Source: Palsa-504 sp963847965 (lineage in GTDB: Bacteria; Actinomycetota; Actinomycetes; Streptosporangiales; Streptosporangiaceae). Taken from it: DNA of 64,000 nucleotides. Shown here in pieces: positions 53,043 through 61,059 of this stretch. The stretch spans positions 62,001 to 126,000 of the forward strand of contig CAWKCG010000043.1 in the NCBI GenBank assembly GCA_963847965.1, read 5' to 3'. The first letter of the stretch is position 1, and each line of letters opens with the position of its first letter. The position numbers and the translations under genes are program-made. The notes under the pieces are model-generated. The model worked only from the letters and a program-made list of their open reading frames with translations. It was not told the DNA's origin and did not search any database.

Positions 53043-53729
53043 TTAGGCAGCCGATTCGAACTTGTAGCCCAGCCCGCGGACGGTCACGATGTGCTGCGGG
53101 CGCGCGGGATCGACCTCGATCTTGGCCCGCAGGCGCTTGATGTGCACGTCGAGGGTCTTGGTGTCCCCCACGTAGTCGGCGCCCCAGACCCGGTTGATGA
53201 GCTGCATCCTGGTGAGCACCCGGTCGGCGTTGCGCAGCAGCACCTGGAGCAGCTCGAACTCCTTGAGCGGAAGCTGCACCGTGCCGCCGCGCACGGTGAC
53301 CACGTGGCGGTCCACGTCCATCCGCACGGGGCCTGACTCCAGGGCCGACTCGGCGACGTCCTCGGGCTCGCCGCGGCGCCGCAGCACCGCGCGCATCCTG
53401 GCCACGAGCTCGCGGGACGAGAACGGCTTGGTGACGTAGTTGTCGGCGCCGAGCTCCAGCCCCACCACCTTGTCGATCTCGCTGTCCTTGGCGGTCAGCA
53501 TGATCACCGGCACGTTCGACTTCTCCCTCAGTGAGCGGCATACCTCGCTGCCCGGCAGGCCGGGCAGCATGAGGTCCAGCAGGACCAGGTTGGCGCCGGT
53601 CCGGTCGAACGTGTCGAGCGCGTCGGGGCCGGTCGAGCAGACGGCGACCTCGAACCCTTCCTTGCGCAGGAGATAGCTGATGGCGTCGCTGAACGAGTCC
53701 TCGTCCTCAACTACCAGCACACGTGTCAC
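53043..53729 (-). CDS. regX3: OmpR-family phosphate-type response regulator (RegX3)
   Basis: 228 residues. Receiver with Glu8-Asp9, phosphoacceptor Asp52 (LVLLDLMLPG), TAKD and TKPFSSREL, then a winged helix with LPLKEFELLQVLLRNADRVL and DTKTLDVHIKRLRAKIE. The sequence and gene order (beside senX3-like, gpm, mshA) fit RegX3, the regulator of the phosphate-starvation response in actinobacteria. 54 bp separate it from the kinase upstream. Confidence 0.93.
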   Translation of the reverse strand: MTRVLVVEDEDSFSDAISYLLRKEGFEVAVCSTGPDALDTFDRTGANLVLLDLMLPGLPGSEVCRSLREKSNVPVIMLTAKDSEIDKVVGLELGADNYVTKPFSSRELVARMRAVLRRRGEPEDVAESALESGPVRMDVDRHVVTVRGGTVQLPLKEFELLQVLLRNADRVLTRMQLINRVWGADYVGDTKTLDVHIKRLRAKIEVDPARPQHIVTVRGLGYKFESAA

Positions 53730-53783
53730 TTGAGTCCCTCCTGGGGCTCGTGGGCATCTGGACTATTCTGGGGAGCGCCTGGT

Positions 53784-54902
53784 TCATGCCGCGCCGGTGC
53801 TGGCATGATCGCTCCGCAGCGGGATGAAGAGGGTGAACGTCGATCCGGCACCTTCGACGCTGCGCACCGTCACCCTCCCGTTGTGCGCCGCCATCACGTG
53901 CTTGACGATGGCCAGCCCGAGGCCGGTCCCGCCGGTCGCGCGCGACCGCGCCGGGTCGACCCGGTAGAACCGCTCGAAGATCCGCTCGAGATCGCGCTCG
54001 GGAATGCCGATCCCCTGGTCGGTCACGCTCAGCTCGGCGTGGCCTTCGCTCGCCTTCTTGGTGGTGACGACCACCCTGGTCCGCTCGGGGCTGTAGGCGA
54101 CGGCGTTTTCCAGCAGGTTGCGCAGGGCGGTGATCAGCAGGTCCTCATCGCCGAGCACCCAGAGGCCGTGGCTGCCGGCCGACGCCAGCGTGATGCCGCG
54201 CGCGTTCGCCTTCATCCGGCAGCGGTCGATGGCCTCGGCCACCACGACGTCGAGTTCGACGGGGTGCGGGTCGGGGACGGGCTCGACCGCCTGGATCCGG
54301 GACAGCGTGATGAGGTCCTGGACCAGGTTCGTCAGCCGCTGCGCCTCCTGCCGCATCTTGCCCGCGAACCGCCGCACCGCCTCGGCGTCGTCGGCGGCGT
54401 CCTCGATCGTCTCGGCCAGCAGGGCCAGGGCCCCGACCGGGGTCTTGAGCTCGTGGCTGGTGTTGGCGACGAAGTCCCGCTTGACCTCGTCCACGCGCCT
54501 GCTTTCCGTCTGGTCCTCGGCGAGCACGAGCACGAGGCCGCCGCCGCCGACGGCCCCGCCGAGCGGTGCCACCCGGACCGCGAAGCTCGTCGACCGGCCG
54601 CCGAACCTCGGGATGGGGACCTCGAACTCGCCCTCGCGGATCTCCCCGTCCCTGCGGACCTGGCGCGCCAGCGCGACCAGTTCGCTGACCATCAGGCGGT
54701 CCCCGTTGACCAGCCCGAACGCGCGGGCCGCGGAACTCGCCCGCAGCACCCGGTCGTTGCTGTCCAGCACGACCGCCGAGGAGGAGAGCACGGAAAGGAC
54801 CGACGCGATGCCCGGCGGCAGCCGCGCGGGCTGCTGGGCCGTCCGGAGCCTGGAGCCGCGCGCCTGGCGCACCGGCGTCCCGGCCCTGGTTCTTATCGCC
54901 AC
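53784..54902 (-). CDS. senX3: SenX3-type histidine kinase apparently lacking the membrane segments
   Basis: About 372 residues from GTG 54902 (GGAG five bases upstream; a TTG at 54971 is an alternative). PAS-like domain (SSSAVVLDSNDRVLRASSAA), H-box VANTSHELKTPVGALALL, N-box ALRNLLENAVAYSP, G1 DQGIGI, F FERFYRV, G2 GGTGLGLAIVKH. Orthologues carry two N-terminal membrane helices before the Arg-rich linker; here the upstream 69 bp encode only a hydrophilic Arg/Pro stretch. It phosphorylates RegX3. Either a soluble variant or an N-terminus lost to indels. Confidence 0.9.
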   Translation of the reverse strand: MAIRTRAGTPVRQARGSRLRTAQQPARLPPGIASVLSVLSSSAVVLDSNDRVLRASSAARAFGLVNGDRLMVSELVALARQVRRDGEIREGEFEVPIPRFGGRSTSFAVRVAPLGGAVGGGGLVLVLAEDQTESRRVDEVKRDFVANTSHELKTPVGALALLAETIEDAADDAEAVRRFAGKMRQEAQRLTNLVQDLITLSRIQAVEPVPDPHPVELDVVVAEAIDRCRMKANARGITLASAGSHGLWVLGDEDLLITALRNLLENAVAYSPERTRVVVTTKKASEGHAELSVTDQGIGIPERDLERIFERFYRVDPARSRATGGTGLGLAIVKHVMAAHNGRVTVRSVEGAGSTFTLFIPLRSDHASTGAA

Positions 54903-55078
54903 GCGATCTCCGCTGTTCGCGCCTCCGGGGGGTGCCAGGGGGGTCTCCCCTCCGTGGCCAGCACACGCCAAACACGTGACCAGTAAAGACTCACGGTTTT
55001 AATGGTATGCGGTGGCGGCTGGCCGAGGACAGGGGCCGGTGAACTCGCGGGCGATATTAGCGGTTTGTTCCTGTAATG

Positions 55079-55099
55079 TTTACCTACTGGTAAAGTAGG
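55079..55099. terminator. overlapping inverted repeats after the phosphoglycerate mutase gene
   Basis: TTTACC-TACT-GGTAAA (55079-55094) and CCTACT-GGTAA-AGTAGG (55083-55099) are perfect six-bp stems that exclude each other. They follow the mutase stop on the minus strand and precede the senX3 leader. Confidence 0.45.
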
Positions 55100-55115
55100 G
55101 TTTGCCGGGAGGCCG

Positions 55116-55859
55116 TCAGCGCCCCTGGTTCCTGACCGCCTCCGCCGCCTCCGCGGCGGCGTCCGGGTCCAGGTAGCGGCCGCCCGTAACGGTGGGCCTG
55201 AACGCCTCGTCGAGCTCGTAGACGAGCGGGATGCCGGTCGGGATGTTCAGCTCGGCGATGGCGGCGTCGCTGATCCCGTCCAGGTGCTTGACCAGCGCGC
55301 GCAGCGAGTTGCCGTGGGCGACGATCAGGACCGGCTCGCCGCGCTCCAGGTCGGGCACGATGGCGTCGTACCAGTAGGGCAGCAGGCGGGTCACCACGTC
55401 CTTCAGGCACTCGGTCCGTGGCCTGGCGTCCGGCGGCAGGCCCGCGTACCTCGGGTCGCGGGACTGCGAAAGCGGGTCGTCGTCGGCGATCGGCGGAGGC
55501 GGCACATCGTAGGAGCGGCGCCACAGCATGAACTGCTCGTCGCCGAACTCCTGCCTGGTCCTGGCCTTGTCCTTGCCCTGGAGCGCGCCGTAGTGGCGCT
55601 CGTTGAGCCGCCACGACCTGCGCACGGGCAGCCAGAGCAGGGCGGCTTCCTCGAGCGCGATGTTGGCGGTCTGGATGGCCCGCGTCAGCACCGAGGTGTG
55701 CACCACGGCGGGGCGCAGGCCCGCCTGGACCAGCAGCCTGCCGCCGTTCTCGGCCTCCTGCGCGCCGGTCCCGGACAGTCCGACGTCGACCCAGCCGGTG
55801 AACAAGCCCTTGGAGTTCCATTCGCTCTCGCCGTGGCGGAGCAGCACCAGGGTCCTCAT
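55116..55859 (-). CDS. gpmA: 2,3-bisphosphoglycerate-dependent phosphoglycerate mutase
   Basis: 247 residues. Phosphohistidine motif VLLRHGESEWN (His about 9), FTGWVDVGLS, the LNERHYGALQGKDKA segment with catalytic Glu, and the second His in VLIVAHGNSLRALVKHL. Glycolytic interconversion of 3- and 2-phosphoglycerate. ATG 55859 is chosen; a TTG lies two codons upstream. It diverges from mshA and precedes senX3-regX3, as in mycobacteria. Confidence 0.96.
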   Translation of the reverse strand: MRTLVLLRHGESEWNSKGLFTGWVDVGLSGTGAQEAENGGRLLVQAGLRPAVVHTSVLTRAIQTANIALEEAALLWLPVRRSWRLNERHYGALQGKDKARTRQEFGDEQFMLWRRSYDVPPPPIADDDPLSQSRDPRYAGLPPDARPRTECLKDVVTRLLPYWYDAIVPDLERGEPVLIVAHGNSLRALVKHLDGISDAAIAELNIPTGIPLVYELDEAFRPTVTGGRYLDPDAAAEAAEAVRNQGR

Positions 55860-55911
55860 GCGCAAAGCCTAACGGGGGAACAGGCTGCGCCCTGACGGGG
55901 TTGCTTAGGAC

Positions 55912-57225
55912 GTGCAGGAAGTGCCGCGACTCAGCGCTGCGCGACAGCTAGCCAAGAGCCCTCGGCGGGTCGCGACCATCAGCCTCCATACGTCCCCGCT
56001 CGACCAGCCGGGCACGGGAGACGCGGGGGGGCTCAACGTGTACGTGGTCGAGGTGGCCAAGCGCCTCGCCGACCGCGGCATCGAGGTGGAGATCTTCACC
56101 CGCGCGGTCTGCCCGGACACCCCGCCCGTGGTCGAGCTGACCGGCGGCGTCCTGGTCCGCAACGTGGTGGCCGGGCCCTTCGAGGAACTCGACAAGAACG
56201 CCCTGCCCGGGCAGATCTGCCCGTTCACCTTCGAGGTGCTGCGCACGGAGGCGGCTTTCGCGCCGGGGCGGTACGACCTGCTGCACGCCCACTACTGGCT
56301 GTCCGGACAGGTCGCGGCCGTGGCCAAGGAACGGTGGGGGGTTCCGCTCATCCAGTCCATGCACACCCTGGGCAAGGTGAAGAACCTGGCCCTGGCCGCC
56401 GGTGACTGCGCCGAGCCCGCGGCGCGGATCCGCGGCGAGGGCGAGGTGGTGGCCGCCGCCGACCGGCTCGTGGCCAACACCGACGAGGAGGCGCGCCAGC
56501 TCGTCGACCTGTACGACGCCGCCCGCTGCCGGGTCAAGACGGTCAGCCCGGGCGTGGACCTGTCGGTGTTCCGGCCCGGGTCCGCCTCGGTGGCGCGGGC
56601 CAGGCTCGGACTGCCCGCCGACGCGGTGGTGCTGATGTTCGCGGGCCGGATCCAGCCGCTGAAGGGACCCGACATCGTGCTGCGCGCGGCGGCGGACCTG
56701 CTGCGGTCCTCCCCCGCGCTCGCGGGCAGGCTCGTGGTGCTCTTCGTCGGCGGCCCGAGCGGCTCGGAGGTCGGCGCTCCCGGGCGGCTCGACGCCCTGG
56801 CCGCCGGGCTGGGCATCGCCGGGAGCGTGCGGATGGAGCCGCCGTGCCCGCAGCGCGAGCTGGCCGACTGGTACCGGGCCGCGACTGTCGTGCTCGTGCC
56901 GTCGCACTCTGAGTCGTTCGGGCTCGTGGCCCTCGAGGCTCAGGCGTGCGGGACCCCCGTGGTCGCCGCCTCGGTGGGCGGGCTGCGGACCGCGGTCAGG
57001 GACGGGTACTCGGGGATCCTGGTCGAAGGGCACGAGCCCGCTGCCTGGGCGCGGGTGCTCGGGGAGCTGATCGCCTCGCCGGGGCGGCTGGCCCAGCTGT
57101 CCCGTGGCGCGCTGGCGCACGCGTCAGGCTTCGGCTGGCCCAAGACGGCGGACCGGCTGATCGGGGTGTATACCGACGCTATGAACTCCGTCGGGCACGA
57201 CGCGCCAGTGAGCCAGGGCGTGTGA
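55912..57225 (+). CDS. mshA: D-inositol-3-phosphate glycosyltransferase
   Basis: 437-residue GT4 glycosyltransferase for the first step of mycothiol synthesis: GlcNAc from UDP-GlcNAc to inositol 3-phosphate. Hallmarks are RVATISLHTSPLDQPGTGDA, GLNVYVVEVAKRLADRG, HAHYWLSG, the C-terminal donor site FAGRIQPLKGPDI and PSHSESFGLVALEAQACGTP with the paired Glu. Start GTG 55912 is consistent with family length. The stop overlaps the YbjN gene start (GTGA). Confidence 0.95.
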   Translation: MQEVPRLSAARQLAKSPRRVATISLHTSPLDQPGTGDAGGLNVYVVEVAKRLADRGIEVEIFTRAVCPDTPPVVELTGGVLVRNVVAGPFEELDKNALPGQICPFTFEVLRTEAAFAPGRYDLLHAHYWLSGQVAAVAKERWGVPLIQSMHTLGKVKNLALAAGDCAEPAARIRGEGEVVAAADRLVANTDEEARQLVDLYDAARCRVKTVSPGVDLSVFRPGSASVARARLGLPADAVVLMFAGRIQPLKGPDIVLRAAADLLRSSPALAGRLVVLFVGGPSGSEVGAPGRLDALAAGLGIAGSVRMEPPCPQRELADWYRAATVVLVPSHSESFGLVALEAQACGTPVVAASVGGLRTAVRDGYSGILVEGHEPAAWARVLGELIASPGRLAQLSRGALAHASGFGWPKTADRLIGVYTDAMNSVGHDAPVSQGV

Positions 57226-57731
57226 CCGACGCCCAGGATGCCGCCGCGGCCATCGAAGCGGCGCTGGCCGATCTCGGCCTGGCCTACGAGAACCCGCGCC
57301 CCGGTGCCTACCTGGTCAAGCTGGAAGGCCAGCACAAGCTGGCCACCATGACCTGGCTGGTGGCGGGCGCGCACAGCCTGGGTGTCGAGGCGTTCTTCTG
57401 CCGCAGGCCGGATGAGAACCACGCGGCCTTCTACCGGTTCCTGCTCGAGCGCAACGGCCGCATGTACGGCGTCCACTTCAGCCTGGACCGGGTGGGCGAC
57501 GTCTACCTGACCGGCCTGCTGCCGCTGGCCGGGGTCGCCGTGCCGGACATCGACCGGCTGCTCGGCTGCGTGCTCACCTACGCCGACGAGACCTTCGACT
57601 CGGCCCTGGAGCTCGGCTTCGCCTCCGCGATCCGCAGGGAATGGGCCTGGCGCGCCAAGCGCGGCGAGAGCCTGGCCAACCTGCGTGCCTTCGCGCGGTT
57701 CGCTGCCCCTGATCGAGCACCGTCCGGCTGA
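57222..57731 (+). CDS. YbjN domain-containing protein
   Basis: 169 residues. The YbjN fold (AIEAALADLGLAYENPRPGA, YRFLLERNGRMYGVHFSLD, GDVYLTGLLPLAGV) is that of type III secretion chaperone-like proteins of unknown role that accompany mshA in actinobacteria. GTG 57222 overlaps the mshA stop by four bases, so the two are co-translated. No catalytic motif. Confidence 0.85.
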   Translation: MTDAQDAAAAIEAALADLGLAYENPRPGAYLVKLEGQHKLATMTWLVAGAHSLGVEAFFCRRPDENHAAFYRFLLERNGRMYGVHFSLDRVGDVYLTGLLPLAGVAVPDIDRLLGCVLTYADETFDSALELGFASAIRREWAWRAKRGESLANLRAFARFAAPDRAPSG

Positions 57732-57780
57732 GTGCCAGCCTGCCTATTCGAACACCCGCGTTGTGGGATTTTGTCGGTTC

Positions 57781-57931
57781 GCGGGGTATCCCCCGCGGGG
57801 TGGCCGGGTTTGGAGGGTACGCGGGGGGTATCCCCCCGCGGGTGGGGGTATCCCCCGCAGGATGGCCGGGTTTGGGGGGTACGCGGGGGTATCCCCCCGC
57901 GGGTGGGTATCCCCCCGCGGGTGGGGGTATG
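57781..57931. repeat. array of GTATCCCCC hairpin repeats upstream of blaI-like gene
   Basis: GTATCCCCC occurs at 57786, 57828, 57848, 57889 and 57907, with a sixth GTAT at 57927 that supplies the ATG of the downstream gene. Steps are 42, 20, 41, 18 and 20 bp: two long units (about 41 bp, containing GGCCGGGTTTGG) and shorter 18-20 bp units. Each has GGGG-TAT-CCCC arms, e.g. GCGGGGGG-TAT-CCCCCCGC. Confidence 0.85.
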
Positions 57932-58321
57932 TTGACCACCGTGAACCGTCTGGGTGAACTTGAGCGTGCGATCATGGACGTGCTCTGGCAGAGCGATGTT
58001 TCTCTCACGGTGCGAGAGGTCAGTGCTAGGCTGACCGAACGTAATCTAGCTCACACCACCGTGATGACGGTGCTCGACAGGCTCGCCAAGAAGGGATTCG
58101 CGAGGAGGCAGCGCGACGGGCGGGCCTGGCGCTATTGTCCTTCCGCAACCCGCGAGACCTACGTAGCCGAGCTGATGCTCACGGCGCTGGATCAGACCGG
58201 CGATCGCACGGCTGCGCTGACGCGGTTCGCCCAGTCCGTCTCCGGCGTGGAGGCAGAGGTACTGCGGGAGGCGCTGGAAGTGATCGAAGGTGACGGCGGA
58301 TCAGATGAAGGGACTGGCTGA
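57929..58321 (+). CDS. BlaI/MecI-family transcriptional repressor
   Basis: 130 residues. Winged helix: LGELERAIMDVLWQSDVSLT, HTTVMTVLDRLAKKGFARRQ, GRAWRYCPSATRETY, then a dimerisation helix. ATG 57929 arises within the last hairpin repeat; GTG 57941 is an alternative. The 3' end overlaps the M56 protease gene, the classic repressor-sensor pair. In beta-lactamase systems the sensor protease inactivates the repressor; here the signal is unknown and no beta-lactamase is adjacent. Confidence 0.9.
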   Translation: MLTTVNRLGELERAIMDVLWQSDVSLTVREVSARLTERNLAHTTVMTVLDRLAKKGFARRQRDGRAWRYCPSATRETYVAELMLTALDQTGDRTAALTRFAQSVSGVEAEVLREALEVIEGDGGSDEGTG

Positions 58322-59261
58322 CGCGGCGCTCCTCGCCGTAGTCGCCATCGGGAGCGTGCACGGAGCTTCGGCTCTTCGGCAAGCTAGCTGGCCGCGCCGG
58401 TCGCCGGCGGCGGCCATCTTGCTGTGGCAGGCTTTCGGCCTAGCGGGAGGGCTCGCTGCCGTCGGCGCGCTGGTCAGCCTGGGGCTGTCCGGCGGCCAGG
58501 AGGGCGTGGTCCGCTCCGTCCTGCACATCGGCACCGCCTTCCGGGCCGACCCCGTGTTCCGGATTCCGGCCGCGTTCGGCGTGGCAGGCCCCATGCCGAC
58601 CATCCTGTTCGCCATCCGGCTGGCCTGCCTGGCGGCGGGACTGGCCCTGCTGGCCCTGCTGTGCTGGGTCCTGGTCGCCGCGTCGGCCGCGGCGCTGCAC
58701 GCCAGGCGGCGGCAGCGGGCCCTGCTCACCCTGCTCGCCCACGGCGATCCGAAGGTACCCGGCGCCCTGGTCGTCGACTATCCCACCGCGGCGGCCTACT
58801 GCCTGCCCGGGCTGCGCTCGCAAATCGTGGTCAGCGTCGGCACGCTGGAGCTTCTCGGGCGCGGCGAGCTCGCGGCCGTGCTGGCGCACGAGCGTGCGCA
58901 CCTGCGCGAGCGGCATGATCTCGTGCTGCTGCCGTTTACCGCGCTGCGGCGCGCCTTCCCGCGCTCGGTTACGTGTGCGGAAGCCGACCGGGCCGTCGCG
59001 CTGCTGGTCGAGATGCTGGCCGATGACCGCGCCCTGCGCGCCCGCCCGGCGCGTGAACTGGTGTCCGCGCTGGTCAGGTTCGGCACGGCCAGCGCCTGCC
59101 AGGTGCCCGCGGGCGCGCTGGCCGCAGCCGAGGGTGAGGTGGCCGCGCGGGTCGCCCGCCTGCTCCAGCCGGTGCGCCCGCTCCCCTTCGGCGCGGTGGC
59201 CGTGATCTGCCTGGCCGCCGGCCTGCTGGCCGCGGCTCCGGTCGCGCTGCTCATCATCTGA
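58290..59261 (+). CDS. M56-family membrane metalloprotease (BlaR1/MecR1-like without sensor domain)
   Basis: 323 residues from GTG 58290 (or ATG 58305). Four to five membrane helices, and the zinc motif HERAH (HExxH) at about 199-203 in VLAHERAHLRERHDL with a downstream acidic helix (VEMLADDRALRARP). No penicillin-binding sensor domain follows, as in most actinobacterial members. Probably cleaves the partner BlaI-like repressor upon a membrane signal. Confidence 0.88.
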   Translation: MTADQMKGLADAALLAVVAIGSVHGASALRQASWPRRSPAAAILLWQAFGLAGGLAAVGALVSLGLSGGQEGVVRSVLHIGTAFRADPVFRIPAAFGVAGPMPTILFAIRLACLAAGLALLALLCWVLVAASAAALHARRRQRALLTLLAHGDPKVPGALVVDYPTAAAYCLPGLRSQIVVSVGTLELLGRGELAAVLAHERAHLRERHDLVLLPFTALRRAFPRSVTCAEADRAVALLVEMLADDRALRARPARELVSALVRFGTASACQVPAGALAAAEGEVAARVARLLQPVRPLPFGAVAVICLAAGLLAAAPVALLII

Positions 59262-59274
59262 GCAGCGCACGCGG

Positions 59275-59616
59275 CTACCAGGGGCCGTAAGGACCCGAGC
59301 TGGATCCGCCACCGCTGCGGAAGTCCTTCACCTTGGGCCGGACGTCGGCCAGGTAGACGGCGGCCGCGACGAACGCGATGACGGGCAGGAAGGACGTCGG
59401 TCCCACGCCGGTGAGCGCCCCGCCCAGCCCGACGAAGGCGGCCACGCCGAGGATGATGAGCCACAGCGGCTTGGTCTGCTTGCCGACGGCGACGAAGGCC
59501 TGCGAAGGCCGCCTGATGGCGTCGATGAAGGCAAAGGCCTCGACGATGAACGCCGCGAGCCCGAGACCGAGGAAGAAGTCGTTGAGCGGGGTATAGGCAC
59601 CGAACACAGAGATCAC
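59275..59616 (-). CDS. DUF2516 family membrane protein
   Basis: 113 residues from GTG 59616, one base after the stop of the XRE gene. Three hydrophobic segments (LGLGLAAFIVEAFAFID, LWLIILGVAAFVGLGGAL, FLPVIAFVAAAVYLAD) and a Gly/Ser tail match DUF2516, which commonly follows this XRE regulator in actinobacteria. Role unknown. Confidence 0.85.
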   Translation of the reverse strand: MISVFGAYTPLNDFFLGLGLAAFIVEAFAFIDAIRRPSQAFVAVGKQTKPLWLIILGVAAFVGLGGALTGVGPTSFLPVIAFVAAAVYLADVRPKVKDFRSGGGSSSGPYGPW

Positions 59617-59617
59617 G

Positions 59618-60145
59618 CTACCTAATCGGGGGAACCGTCGGGTCGGAAGTCTCGCCCGGCTGGCTGGAAATATCACTGTCCGGGGCGGCGTGTTCGGCCG
59701 GGGCGGCCTGTTCCGCCTGTTCGGCCTGTTCGGCCTGGGGGTCCTGGTCGGCCTGGGTGGCTTCGGCGGCGTCCTCGGCTCGCGCGGCGCTGGCGGCCTC
59801 GGCGGCGGCGTTCTCCCTGCGGAATGCCTCGTAGATCTCCATGAGCACCTGCTTCTGCCGCTCCGACAGGTCGGAGTCGGCCAGCAGCGCGGAGCGGACT
59901 CCGGAGTCCGAAGGGCGGTCGTCCAGGATCCCGGCCTGCACGTAGAGCGCTTCCGCGGAAATGCGCAGGCCCTTGGCGATCTGCTGCAGGATGTCCGCGC
60001 TCGGCTTGCGGAGCCCCCGCTCGATCTGGCTCAGGTACGGGTTGGATACCCCGGCCTGCTGCGCGAGCTGGCGCAGGGAGATCTTCGCCTGCTCGCGCTG
60101 CTCCCTGATGTACTCGCCGATCGAGTTCACCGTTACGTTACGCAT
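59618..60145 (-). CDS. XRE-family helix-turn-helix regulator
   Basis: 175 residues. Cro/C1-type HTH at about 8-62 (SIGEYIREQREQAKISLRQL, AGVSNPYLSQIERGLRKPSA, QIAKGLRISAEAL), then a linker and an acidic Ala/Glu/Gln-rich tail with EQAEQAEQAA repeats. ATG 60145 is the first Met of the conserved part; GTG 60130 is possible. A 12-bp palindrome lies 25 bp upstream. It is in one transcript with the DUF2516 gene. Confidence 0.9.
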   Translation of the reverse strand: MRNVTVNSIGEYIREQREQAKISLRQLAQQAGVSNPYLSQIERGLRKPSADILQQIAKGLRISAEALYVQAGILDDRPSDSGVRSALLADSDLSERQKQVLMEIYEAFRRENAAAEAASAARAEDAAEATQADQDPQAEQAEQAEQAAPAEHAAPDSDISSQPGETSDPTVPPIR

Positions 60146-60169
60146 GCCTTCATTCTGGCACACAAGTGC

Positions 60170-60181
60170 TTGCAATTGCAA
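60170..60181. promoter_or_regulatory. TTGCAATTGCAA palindrome upstream of XRE gene
   Basis: Perfect 12-bp palindrome, flanked by further TGCAAG half-sites at 60188 and 60164-60173. It overlaps a possible -35 TTGCAA; CAGAAT 18 bp downstream could be the -10. Likely autoregulatory site. Confidence 0.55.
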
Positions 60182-60203
60182 ACCATCTGCAAGCAGGCTC
60201 GCG

Positions 60204-61049
60204 TCAGGAGCGCCGGTCCCGGACGCCGAGGAACGTCCGCGCGTCGGCGGGACGCATCGGCGGCCGCTGCGCGGCCCTGGCCAGCTCCGCGGCCCGCTCC
60301 ACCAGCTCCGCGTTACGGGCGACCGGCCTGCCCCGCGCGTAGGACAGCGTGTCCTCCATGCCGACCCGCAGGTGACCGCCGGCCCCGAGCGCCCCGAACA
60401 TCACGGGCAGCGTGGTCCGGCCGATCCCGGTCGCCGACCAGGTGGCGCCGGCCGGCAGGGCGGCGACGGCGGCGGCCAGCGTGGCCACGTCTCCCGGCAT
60501 GCCGCCTGGCACGCCCATCACCAGGTCGCAGTGCACGTGCCCGCCGGACGGCGGGCCGAATTCGCTAAGCAGCCTGTGCAGCGTCGCCACGTGCCCGAGG
60601 TCGAACAGCTCGAACTCCGGCACCACCTGGCGGTCCTGGGTGAGCTGGTACAGCTCCCTGATGAACGGCCAGGGGTTGGCGAACACCTCGTCACCGAAGT
60701 TGACCGTGCCGCAGGTAAGCGAGCAGGCGTCAGGGTCCGCGTCCAAGACGGCCAGCCGGGCCTGAAACCCGTCGGTGACCGCGCCGCCGGTGGAAAGCTG
60801 CACGATCAGGTCGGTGCCCTCCCGCAGCGCGGCCACGGTGTCGGCCAGCCTGGCCGGGTTCAGCGTCGGCCGCGCCGCGTCATCCCTGATGTGCACGTGG
60901 ATGACCGCCGCCCCCGCGGCCTCGCACTCCTTGGCGGTGATGACCAGTTCGTTCAGCGTCACGGGGAGCGCAGGCACGGCGGACTTGTCGGCTTCGGCCC
61001 CCGTCGGGGCCACGGTGATCAGGGTTTCTCCGGTGCTGCTTGCTGCCAT
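60204..61049 (-). CDS. beta-keto acid cleavage enzyme (BKACE, DUF849)
   Basis: 281 residues. TIM-barrel enzyme of the 3-keto-5-aminohexanoate-cleavage family, which condenses a beta-keto acid with acetyl-CoA to give acetoacetate and a new CoA ester. Zinc ligands His51 and His53 in IHVHIRDD and the Glu in RVGMEDTLSYARG are present, as are QLSTGGAV and HCDLVMGVPGGMP. Substrate unassigned. Ten bases after the isomerase gene. Confidence 0.9.
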   Translation of the reverse strand: MAASSTGETLITVAPTGAEADKSAVPALPVTLNELVITAKECEAAGAAVIHVHIRDDAARPTLNPARLADTVAALREGTDLIVQLSTGGAVTDGFQARLAVLDADPDACSLTCGTVNFGDEVFANPWPFIRELYQLTQDRQVVPEFELFDLGHVATLHRLLSEFGPPSGGHVHCDLVMGVPGGMPGDVATLAAAVAALPAGATWSATGIGRTTLPVMFGALGAGGHLRVGMEDTLSYARGRPVARNAELVERAAELARAAQRPPMRPADARTFLGVRDRRS

Positions 61050-61059
61050 GGCAAGCAGA

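Noticed and set aside
57781..57931. CRISPR-like array
   Set aside because: Repeats are near-continuous and GC-hairpin based, with no unique spacers and no cas genes.
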